The notes below the pieces were generated by a model. It had not been told where the DNA came from. It saw only the letters and a list, made by a program, of their open reading frames with translations, and did no database searches. A program made the position numbers and the translations under genes. Of a DNA stretch of 64,000 nucleotides, positions 12,201 through 22,589 are shown piece by piece (positions within the stretch are counted from its first letter, which is position 1; each line of letters opens with the position of its first letter). Origin of the DNA: Lepiota brunneoincarnata (taxonomy: Eukaryota; Basidiomycota; Agaricomycetes; Agaricales; Agaricaceae); NCBI GenBank assembly GCA_023014365.1, contig JAEBUN010000005.1, positions 1,116,001 through 1,180,000 of the forward strand, given 5' to 3'.

Positions 12201-14920
12201 AATCGAGCACGTCGCTCATTTTGCATTCTAGACCCCGACAAGCTCAGATAGTGAGAGTCCCGGACCGTCTATTTTGGCTCCAAGGAACCGCGGGGCTTCT
12301 CTAAAGCGACACAAGCTCATGGATTTAGGCACGGACACCGGCTCTGAATCGCACCTAGCAAAACCGTATTTTCGAAACTCGCGAGTCAGGGGCGAAGAAT
12401 CCACAGAGGGAGCGAGTGAGAGTGTGTCTGGCAGAATTAAACAAATTACTGCGCCTTCGGCTTCACACTCCCTCAAGAGACCAGCTCCTGTACAGGACAA
12501 GGGTGGCGACAGGCCCACAACAGTCACGATTCTTGAACCACTTCGCAAACGGTTACGACGAGAGAAGGCTCCTGGACTCAAATCTAGACCTGCAGACAGC
12601 CCTTCTGAAGTTCCTGAAGCGACCAATTTCTCGGCTTCCTTGAGCAGTGCGCTGAATGGCGCATACCACTCTCGACAGAACGGGCGTTCGGACCAGACGG
12701 ACAGACCTGTCCAAGAGAGCACGACAACGACCAGGGTAGACAGCCAAACTATCGAGGAACCCTCCAGCATCTCCACCCTTCTCCAACCTGAACCGGAGTC
12801 CGCTAGCAGTGTCACGACCGAGCCAAAACGTTCAAGGGAGACGCCATTACTGACTTCGACTCCGAGCCTGTGCCCGAACCCCGTTATCCCAGTGACCCCT
12901 GACGGATCCATAAACACTATTTCAGAATCTTCTGCAGGTTTGAATACTAAGGACGATACCAGTACTGGGGAGTTGATGCATTTTTTGGGTTCTGCAGAAC
13001 TAGAGACTGTGATAGTGAAGACGACAGAACGAGTGGTTGAACAGCTAACGGGCAAAAGTAGCCATTCCTCTTCCTTTCCCGCAGCTGACATCATTGGTTC
13101 AATGATGGTGGCATACGCAACGGCCGGCAGTCTATGGAATAACAACCGAACATCGTCTCCCGCCGTATATCCTTTTAGTCCTCATCATGATGCAGGGAAG
13201 TGCCAGGTGGATTCATTTTCTGGGGCGCGGCCTCCGCTGGAGGGACTTACCAGTCAAGGTGGGTATCGACATGGTTTTGCGTAGAGCCTGGCTTAAGGGT
13301 TGTCTTCATCAGGCCAGCCGTTCCAGCCGAGGCCACCACCTAAGAGCTTTCGACTGAAGCAGCGGCCGAGTTATCAGCACCGGGGTGGCAGAATCGGAAC
13401 TCTGGAACATCGGCCTCGGCGCAACTCTATGGACCAATGTTGTGCTGATTTGGTGGCTCGGAGGCAATGGACTCCCCATGAGGCGACACCACCCCGAAAT
13501 CACACTCCAAAGCGTAGCAATGATAGTGACATACCCTATTCTCCGCGGCCAGAATGGCCCCCTGGCGGTCGTCCCATTCCAGAACGTTCTTGGCAACGAT
13601 TTAACGCTCGAGAAGAGTATTGGACAAGACCGCGAGACAAAGGCCCTACACGACATTATGGAGATAGACCAATAACTGCGCACTGTCAGCGGTTGGACCA
13701 GACCAATGCTGATTTCCGAACTCAACAACCCCACTTCTCAAGAATTCCCCGCGACCATCCTTCAACACAGATTCGCGTTGACGCTACCTCTCCTTTCTAT
13801 CATCGTACGGAACGACCAGATATTAGCTCGTCACCTCGGAGATCCTCCTCGCCGCGGTCTAGAAATCGTAAAGGATACTTCACACACCCTTGGAATCGGG
13901 CCCAGGCTCAAGGCAGTTTTCGGGAAGGAACCCCAGACTACCCCTCTCACATGCGTCGCCGTGAAGAGCCCTCATTTGGACGTCCAGAGCGGCATGCACA
14001 CTCGGGAGATAGCCATATGTCGTACCGTTCACGTTATTTGCCACGCGAGGATTCTCGAAATCATGGCCGTGTCTCGCAGCAAAACGGCGACTCACAAAGT
14101 CGGACAACCCGGACAGGTCCACTCGAAGTTACGGCACGGGTACCACCACACGCCTCTGTCGAGGGATCTCCTGGAAGTCCTTCAGTTCAGCCGGAGGACA
14201 AACAGGAGCGGATTCATTGCCAATCAATAGAGCCTCCCCTGCGCGAAGAGGGATTGCGACCGGAGACACACACCGCCCATCGTAATCTAGCACGGGCTCA
14301 AGCGAAGCAATCAGAGGCAGGAAGCCCGGAGAGCTCGCGGCCCCATGTGAGCCCTAGTTGGATAGGAGCACAAGACAGGCGAAACTCGGGCACGGCTTCC
14401 TGGACTCGGGAAATACACACCTCATCCCAGAGCATCTCGCAGCATCCACTGCCCAGCTCAAATCCAAACATTCAGAAGAACACCTACCCCCTCCCAGCAA
14501 CTAGTCATACTTTTGAATCCCAGCAGCAGACGATATCCAACAGATTAGAGGAGGCAGCGCAAAGGGAACCCCAAGGAAGGGAATATGACGATCATAGGGC
14601 CGTTACCCCTCCAACTCACTTGCTACATGCTGGGAATAGAAGCGATTCGACAATAGGTTCTTCCCAGTTACAAGATCACCAGAGCAGGAATAGTCGGAGC
14701 TCCGACGAGCCGGAGGAAGCGTCAGTCAGCAATCCGCGATCTGTTTATGAGGAAGGGTTTAGTGCAGGTGAGACATTCCAACAAAAAGAATTCCTTTGAA
14801 TCTCGTCAGACTTAATTCCCTATAGGCCGTCCCACAGTAGTAGAGCCCTCTAAACCAACAGAAGAAGATCAGTATTGGGAGGATGAATATGTAGGAACCT
14901 TGGAAGAACCACTGGGATAG
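9238..14920 (+). CDS. Large JmjC-domain protein with zinc fingers and long disordered tail
   Basis: Predicted chromatin or 2-oxoglutarate dioxygenase protein of about 1,700 residues in eight or more exons. Exon 1 (9238-9931) carries a Cys-containing N-terminus and the JmjN-side segment (EDEDIPLVVEGWQD). The JmjC core follows: YFGVADTYTPCHKDLCASSG contains the HxD iron ligands (CAT codon at 10233), GSSFWFMTKG comes next, and SCHQVINFGG supplies the distal histidine. Next come two Cys clusters, TCDFCGADIFQ..C..CPGCYVEGRTCVC (about 10945-11085) and LNCKKCHRAKCFPHLL (about 11458-11505). The last 900 residues are Ser/Arg/Pro-rich, low complexity, and end EDQYWEDEYVGTLEEPLG at 14920. Key splices are 9932-9983, gttcgg..ctag into YFSRQEDC, and gtgaga..tatag before the last exon. 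With all iron ligands present it may be active; the substrate is unknown. Confidence 0.83.
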
Positions 14921-15416
14921 TCCAGGCTGCCAAAAAGCGAATTGTTCGGAGCAGCCCGATCTTAGGTTATCAAACGCCGGTATGGACTTGGTTGCTTGGC
15001 CTCATCGAAGTGAACGACTGTTAGGCCTCAGTCGGACATTATATATACCCTTACGAGTGTCAGGTTAGCCAGATTTTTGTATTCCGTGTATCATATCTCT
15101 CTAGTTGTAAATGCGAGGCATCCATGATCAACATCGCATCGTTCTCACAACACATTACTGTTTCGTTTCCCATTGTACGATATAGACCGACGTATAAAAT
15201 GTATAATCTGTATCTTAAAGCGTCACGCGGCACGTGAGGGAGAAGAGGGAGGGCAATTAGGCGAGTGCAGTGAAGGGTATATATAAATGGGCATAAGGAG
15301 AGTTATGAAATCGTGAAAGGGGATCATTTACACATCAAACCAAACATGAAGGGAAAAACAAGGGGGGGGGAGGCGGTAAGAAATTCATGAAACCTGGACA
15401 GGAGTGAAGCAACCTT
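14921..15416. other. Convergent 3' spacer
   Basis: Spacer between the 3' ends of the JmjC and casein kinase genes. It is AT-rich, with a run of nine G at about 15362-15370. No coding signal seen; most likely both 3' UTRs. Confidence 0.5.
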
Positions 15417-17405
15417 CTAACATCGACAGGTGAGGATTCTGAGAAGAGTATTTTTCCGTGGCGGCTCATCCATGTCCTGACCAAGATAGTCACCTCCATG
15501 AGGTAGGCCCGCCTGGCCTCCAGGAGCGCGGACCTGACTAAGAACAGGTGGTGCTGCGGCTACGCTATGTGACATTGGTGACGCACGAGGATAGCCTTGC
15601 TGGCTGTTGTAACCTGGATCACCACCTTCATACCCATCATAAGCGCCATTGGCGGCATTCGCATAAGGATGAGTACCACCTCGTGGTAGGCCAACAGGAA
15701 CGTTGACGTGTGCAGCGCCAGACTGGGGTGTTTGCTGGCCACCGCCTGGTATCAGTGCAGGATGAACCTTTCGTGATTTTGAGCCATTAGGAACGAGGGC
15801 AGGAGAGGGTGGGACAACAGGGCCTGCCTGCGAACGCCGACGTTCTTCGCGTGTATCACGCCTTCGATCAGAGATTTGCTTATTGACAGGATTTTGTCCC
15901 TGCTGCTGGTAGAACAATCAGCCAAGACTAGAGAGACTTAACAGTGTGACACTTACTCCAGGAGTTGCTTCCCATCCTCGCCCCTCTGAAGCAACGAAGC
16001 CGGTGAAAAAGGGATCCCAAACGAAAGAATAAAAAAAAAAAAGGGAGGCGTACCGTTCAGGAGGTTCCAATCAAACACGCCGTCATCTACGTCCCCGTTA
16101 TTCTTCATCACTTTCGCAAACAGCTCTCGCAAGAAGTCATAATCAGGCGTCTCTTCGAAGCCGAGCTTGCGGACATAGTTCAGATAAATACCAAATTCCT
16201 CTGAAAGAAGTCTGTTCAGGCTTGTTCCATAGGAGAATCCGTGATAGCATTACATACCAGGGAAACCTTCACAGAGTTCCTTGATAGGTGTCATCTGCTT
16301 CTTCTCACCAATCTTCTCGTATTTCTGCTTGTTTGTGGCCGCCTTAAGGCCTTGCCACGGCAGGCTTCCCCGCAGAAAATACATGAAGACATGCCCAAGA
16401 GATTCTAGGTCATCCCTCCGCGACTGTTCTAAATGTGAAATGAATGAGTCTTAGCTCGTATGACATGCAGGAACCGCATTGCGCATACCCCTCCCAAGGT
16501 GCGTGTTGATGCTCATGTATCGCGCGGTGCCACTGAGACTCTTGCGCTCTCGATACGGGATATGCTGCTTGGTCTTTGGGTCGCGGTACTGTTTAGCCAT
16601 CCCAAAATCAACCACATGGATGACTGCGCACGGGTCCGTGAGCACAGGAATATAGCTCAAAAGAGCGCGAGACTGACTATTGGCGCCTTTGGTCCCCGGA
16701 CGACCTATCAGGAAGTTGTCTGGCTTGATATCGCGATAAATGAGATTCTTCTCGTGTATAGTCTGAACACGGGTTATCTGCAGGCAGGCATGAGTGAAAC
16801 TGGACAAGTGTAAGTCTAAAATAAGATGAAGACCCACCATCTGGCGAGCGGCCATGCAAACGGTCTTGTTGGAAAATTTCCTCCCGCACATATCAAAGAG
16901 ATCCTCCAAGCTGGGACCCAGCAAATCGATCACCAGGATGTTGTGAAGCCCCTCCTGGCCGAAGTGGTAAATCTGCGGAATACCGGCTAAATTTGGCAGG
17001 CGAGTAAGTCGGCATGGGATAGGGGACGATGGTCACGAAGGCGACGCACTGCACCCCGCAAGAATACGATAAGACCGACACTCGTCACGGAGTTGAGGAG
17101 CTTCAGCCTTACGGGGTTCCTACATGGTACAGGAGGATCAGGAGGGATGAGTGTGTTGCTGAAGGGTCGGTGGAGCTGCGGGGCAACGCACAAATTTGAT
17201 GGCAACCGTCTGGGAGTTGAGCAAATTGGTTCCTGTAATGAACGGGGAAGACAGTGTCAAAAGAGACTAGTGGGGGAAGGGGTGTCAGAGGCCGGGGCCG
17301 ACCTTCGAAAATAACACCAAAAGACCCCTCGCCGATTTTCCTGCCGACGCGGTAGTGAATACCGACGAGGTTTGCGGTGGTGGATGCGTGCTGATGAGAA
17401 GACAT
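15417..17405 (-). CDS. Casein kinase I, YCK (membrane-anchored) type
   Basis: Serine/threonine kinase of the CK1 family. Begins [20 protein letters not shown]. The glycine loop is GEGSFG, then [17 protein letters not shown] (lysine of the VAIK motif), [20 protein letters not shown], the catalytic loop [25 protein letters not shown] in the activation segment and the CK1 signature [20 protein letters not shown]. The kinase domain is followed by a Pro/Gly/Gln-rich tail ending LLRILTCRC. The terminal C-x-C is the usual palmitoylation site that ties yeast Yck1/Yck2 to the plasma membrane, which separates it from HRR25-type CK1. Introns of 45-60 nt are all rebuilt without frame loss, e.g. gtcagt..gcgcag inside GAN/IIHVVDF. 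In yeast such kinases act in nutrient sensing and endocytosis. Confidence 0.93.
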
Positions 17406-17540
17406 GGGCGCGGAGGAGGGGGGTAAAGGGGTGGAGAAGGAGGGGAAGGGCCTGAGAGGCCGATGAGGAGAGGAGAGCAGAAGAGGATTGTGCGCTAACA
17501 AAACCGGGCTCGGCTCACCCAATCAACTCCGCCCAAATAC

Positions 17541-19933
17541 TTATGTACACAGCACAAACAACGATTGTACAGTACAACTAAGGGCTACTAGCTCTGCGCA
17601 TGCCAAGCACACGCAGACACCATTACACACACAATAGCTAAAGCAATCTGACCTGCTCTCAGCCGGTTCCGTTCCCTGCCTCCAAGCCTCCCCCCCTACC
17701 GCCTTATACCGGTCCCATTGGGGCTTGCGCGCCAACCACCAGAACAAAGACACAGGACCCGGGAACGTCGCGACGATTTTTCCATCCTGCCTGTCTTGGT
17801 GGTAGTAGGACATGCAATCTGTCCACACTGAGTTTCGCAGGCGTCTCTGCAACCAGTCATTGTACTCATTGGTTGCCTCTTCTGTGATCTCAAAGGATTT
17901 TGCTTTGCCTTCGATGACGGGCTTCATGACCTGCAGAGCAAGGTCAATCTACCCTCAAAAGTGTAAGCACACACAACATAATCACTCAGCGGTGGAACCC
18001 GCTCACCTGCGCTTCCTCGCTGAAGATCACAGAGGCATGCCCGGTGGCCACATTGGGGCCTACATGGGATTTGGAAGTTAATCATAGACACGCAAATCAG
18101 ATCAGAACCTACCAAGAAGGGTGTAGAGGTTCGGGAAGCCGGGGATGGAAGAGCCCAAATATGCGGTCGCGCCGCCCTGTTCTTCGAAATATTCGTTAAT
18201 GGTCTTGCCGTTGCTGCCCTTGACCTGCATCCCTTTCGCTTCCTATCGCAACCAATTCCAGCGACACCCTCGAATGAAAACGTGCGAGGACGTACAAGGG
18301 AATAACCCGTTCCAAAAATGATAACATCCAGGGGGACAACTTCTCCCGTCTTGAGCTTAATTCCCTCCCCCACAACCTCCTCGATACCTTCCCACCGCAG
18401 CGACACGTTGGGCCTATGAAGGGACTTGAGGTACCCTGGGTCAACGATAATTCGCTTACACCCAGGGGCTACGAAGAGATACTGTCAACCCACAATGCAC
18501 CCTCCGACGTCATCGAGACCTACAATAAGTTGGAACAAGCTTGTCCGCGTACTCCTTGGGGGCCTTGCGTCGGATATAATTCCCAAACAGCTTAGATTAT
18601 CGATGAGATGCATAAATGAGAAGATTCTTTACAATGTCATCACCTTTCTGGCAAGGGAGATCAACATCTTATTATCCTTGCGGAAGGCTAGAGCACTTAG
18701 GTCGGACTGTACAACAATGCCGGGTGGTGATCTCCGTCAAATGCATGATAGAAGCACATACCCTAGCCATGATGAAATTGCGGTACAACCTTAGGACAAA
18801 CGGCACATGCCGGAAAGCCCATTTCGTGCGAGCAGAATATCTGTAGTTGCCCTATATAAAAAAAACCCAGCGAGCTCGCGACACCACCTTTTGTTTTACA
18901 GAATACAAGACATACACGAGGCACGAACCATTGCGGAGTGCGGCAAAAGTTGATGACCTGGACCGAAGAATCCACTGAAATCTCCGGAATAAACTGTGCC
19001 CTGATGAATGAACACAATGAACCCCAGACTCGGAAAGCAAGAAAACCTTCAACCCACGCAGAGCATCCATTTCCGATGACCCCAACCCTCTTGCCCTTGA
19101 GGTCTGCGTCATGTCGCCACCTTGCCGAATGCCACGCCACTCCCTTGAAGTTCTTCAATCCAGACTCAAGGCCCTTCGGATACACCGGGTCCTGAAATCC
19201 ACCAATCGCCCAAATCATGACCTCCGCTTCGACAATACTCTCCTCCCCCGTCTTCTCATTCTTGACAGTCACCTGGTATCTCTGTTTCTCGTTGTCCCAT
19301 TCCGCGTATGACACAGACATGGAGAGTTCGGTATGCGGGATGAGATTATACTTCTCCCAGAGCGTTTCCCAATATGCCCTCAGTTCGGGTTGACCTACAT
19401 AGTAGGTTTCCCAGTCCGGGTTGAGATCGGTCGAGAGAGAATACCAGTGTCCGGGCACATCTGAACCACAACCCTACGTATGATCATTGACGTCAAACGG
19501 GGGAAGCGGATAATGTGGGGAGAGCGTACAGGGTAAGTATTGTCCTGTGACCGAAAGCGCAGAATGAGCAACGGTTTCCTATTGCGAACAACAGGGCTTA
19601 CCCTCCATGTTCCACCAACTGAGCCTGCCCTCTCATAAATCTACGCGATAGTGATTCCGTTGAGAGCTATGAACGCGTATAAAACAGATTGAACTTGCAG
19701 TAAAATTCTCAAAACCCAGCTTGCGCTTGAGCTGGATTGCAGCCGAGATACCGGCTAACCTACACGATTACCCCCGCAAAAGGCAAAAGGCGCCGGTGGC
19801 CAAAATGATGGGGTTGATGAAAGATGCGTTGCATTTCAACAAACTAACCCATTCCCGGACGGATACAAAAAACGACGCACCCAGCACCAACGATAATGAC
19901 GTGCGGACTGCGCTTCGAATCACCCCTAGCCAT
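17541..19933 (-). CDS. FAD/NADPH monooxygenase, Baeyer-Villiger type
   Basis: Flavoprotein monooxygenase that would insert oxygen next to a carbonyl in small molecules. Start MARGDSKRSPHVIIVGAG at 19933. The FAD Rossmann motif GxGxxG forms across an intron (VGAG/LAGISAAIQLKRKLGFENF), then IYERAGSVGGTWR, DNTYP/GCGSDVPGHWYSLS, the type I Baeyer-Villiger fingerprint FKGVAWHSARW (FxGxxxHxxxW), and the NADPH Rossmann motif VGVIGNGCSA. The C-terminal half keeps FGTGYS, NEYFEEQGG and PGFPNLYTLLGPN. Ten or so introns; the one at 19641-19698 begins GC (gcaagt). The Cys-rich last 35 residues before the stop at 17541 look unnatural, so the true end may be slightly upstream. It lies near an exporter gene, but a metabolic link is only a guess. 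Confidence 0.87.
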
Positions 19934-20893
19934 GCTAGGCAGAAGGTAACGGTGCGAGAATGTCGGTGAGGGGAATAGTGAAGATGAACGTAAATGTGAG
20001 AGAGGGACGCCACCGGACAGACGCGCAAGCTGCGTCAAAAAAAAAAAAAGAAGACAAGGGAACGGCTGAGCGGCTGTCGTCTTTTTACCCCTCCCGATCC
20101 TGCAGGGTTTCATTCATTTCAGCGCATCCAGGCAAACGATCGTATAGGAGGAACACTCACTCGAAGAGAGATATCCTTCGAGTAACGGAACAAGATACAA
20201 CTGCGGCGCCCTTACATACACACCCACAGCCAGGACATGGGCATATGATTAATTCTCCTACGATCAACGACACGTCCATCACTTCTACCTTCCACATATC
20301 GTCAAAGTGTCCCCACGCGGTGTCTTCATTGAAATGAACCGGAGCGGCGACTCTTTACAATGTTCGCGGGTCGTCTTCCACAACATTTGGGAGCGCTCGG
20401 GCGTGCAACTCCCGGAGGTCTTCGACGCAGGGAAGATGTTTAATGGGGCGGGCGCAATGCTTTCCGGTGGGCTGTGCCGCGGTGGGTTCGATCAAAGAAA
20501 CATTGTCTTTGTCCGGCACGGGCGCCAGCAGCAGCCCAGACTGCACATGATTCCCAGATTTCATAATATGCTTTGCACATACCAGATCAAGGCTGCTTGG
20601 CTCTTCTACTATCAAAGACCGTATGGGCTAGTTTATGATTATCTCCAGAGAAGAGGTGTTATTCAAATAATACACGCCAATTAAATCGCTTATCCTAGAG
20701 TGGGCACGAACGACGCCACCCGCCGCCACCGCCACAAAATGGGCCAGGTCAGGGCTTGCAATGTGCCCACAGGTGATGGTTGCCGCGTCAGGGTGTAGTT
20801 GATGCCCAACAAAATGATACATGTACACTGAACGGAGGAAGAAAGACGAAACAAAAAAGTCCGAGTACCCTCCACAAATTCAAAATGAATTTT
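19934..20893. other. Intergenic, no gene recognised
   Basis: About 960 bp between the monooxygenase start and the GID4 stop. It holds a run of A at 20037-20049 and an open plus-strand frame at 20307-20684 (MSPRGVFIEMNRSGDSLQCS...), for which I see no family, no introns and no conserved motif. Left uncalled. Confidence 0.4.
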
Positions 20894-22495
20894 TCATCGA
20901 AACTCGAAGCTAGAACTCGACAGCTCGGGTACATGCGTAAGCGACAACTGCTGGTACCTAGAAACAGGGGCTGAGCAAGAGACGGCTGTATAAGAGGGGG
21001 GGTGATAACCTACGGTTCCGAGTTTTGATGGTAGTAAAATCCACTCATAGTTGCCACAGGCGCAGTATACGGAGTCAGGGATGGTGTCCGCTTAGCTGCG
21101 TTTGTTTTCCTTGCACTCGAACTCCGCCTGGTACGATGCTGCTTTCGACCGCTACGCTGCTGCTCCTCTTGACGCCCTTCCTCGCTGCCATCTAGATGGT
21201 CGCTAGTGCTGTTGGCAGAGGCTGTTGCGGCGGGATTGAAATCGACACAGACGTAGTAGAATCCTAAAAACGGCATAAAAGCTCATCAGAATCAAATCAA
21301 GATGCTGTTTGTGATTAAGCAGATGGGGAAGGTAAGCGGATCGAGCGGGAGAAGCAGATAAACGGAACTGTGGGAGAAGAAAGCCCGATGATGAGGTATT
21401 GGTGACACTCCTACTGACCTGCAAAACTAGCACCACTGATATCCTGCACTCTGTGGTCTGGAACTAGGAACTTCTCCTTCCACCTCATAAAGACAGCGCC
21501 CCGATCTCTATCGTCAATGGTCAACCTGGGTCGTTTGGCCTCGTGCCTAACGTAGCGAAACGCAGGGAAGCGTGACCAGTGGACGAGATCCTCGTTCTCA
21601 CTTGCACCCCAGTTCTGTGTCAGGAACCCATGGCGACTCCCGATGATCTCAGCGTCGAAGTAGGTCGTCAGCTCTGGCCAGTCATCTGTCAGTCCACGGA
21701 TACACAGGTATCCACAAAGGAATGATGTAGCGAAATCGACATCCTAACCGGGCATGCAATGTGCACACAGACAGACAGATTGCGAGAACGAAACAACCAT
21801 GAGTTGGTGTACAATAGACAAGAGAAGCAGAATCGACGTACGACGATCGTTACGGTAACATCATAGCTATTTCGACCGCTCTTCTGAGTGCCCTCGAACG
21901 TTGCACCGGGATAGAGGCAGTGATTTACACGCGTACGGACACGGATGTGCGTAATGTCGACCAAGGGGTCCGGAGTGGATATAATGGCTTGCACTGTTGG
22001 GAGTTTCGACTGCGGCTCGCTGGAGTGGGGCAAGTCCCCGGAACTGGTCACGGAGGGGTGGCTGAGGTTATGAATTACATCGGGAGGGGCGGGGGGGTCT
22101 TCAAGCCTGCAGTGAACCGACAAACCGTGCTGAACTGTAAACGTAGCGGGAGGGTCGATCTTTGGGAGGGAAATAAGAAGAGGGATGGAGAGGGGAAGAG
22201 GGGGGAGAGGGGGAGAATCGAGGGAGGAGGGAGGGTCTGGTGAGCGCCTTGTATGGTGGAGGGGGGCAGACTGCTCGTGGAGTGTCTGGTATAAGGGAAG
22301 ATCCTGGTCTATGAAACGTCTGTTGTTGTTCTGGGCACGGAGAAGGACCTGCTCGCGACAGTTGGGGCATGTGGCTGGTGCGTCGAGCTCTGGGACAAGG
22401 ACGAGTGCACAGCAGGAAGGACATGACTTTGGCTGGTTCTGCTGGTGCTGAGGGAGACTGGAGTCGGTATGTGGCTGGGGATTGTGCGAAGGCAT
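20894..22495 (-). CDS. GID4: GID4/VID24 substrate receptor of the GID/CTLH ubiquitin ligase
   Basis: Recognises N-terminal proline degrons (e.g. gluconeogenic enzymes) for the GID E3. The conserved barrel begins LYPGATFEGTQKSGRNSYDV and runs through DVDFATSFLCGYLCIRGLTD, FDAEIIG, HGFLTQNW, WSRFPAF, FMRWKEKFLVPDH, ISGASFAGFYYVC and a final SGFYYHQNSEPYQQLSLTHV. The last exon lies beyond an intron (gtaggt..ttctag) that hides the in-frame stop at 21010; the true end is 20894. The N-terminus (start 22495, MPSHNPQPHTDSS) carries CPSC and CPNC spaced 14 residues apart, a zinc-ribbon-like pair not expected in GID4, followed by a Pro-rich linker. A low-complexity insert (SDHLDGSEEGRQEEQQRSGR) sits near the C-terminus. 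Confidence 0.9.
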
Positions 22496-22589
22496 GTTAT
22501 GGACGAGGCAGTGTAACTGTGTATAAGAGGCGGGGGGAGATACACTACAGACCACGTGCTAGTATCTACTAATTATTCTTTACCACGCT

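Noticed and set aside
12228..13145. 305-codon open frame on the minus strand
   Set aside because: Lies antisense to the disordered JmjC exon, whose plus frame continues through spliced neighbours; Ser/Val/Leu bias of the minus frame is a mirror of Ser/Arg codons.
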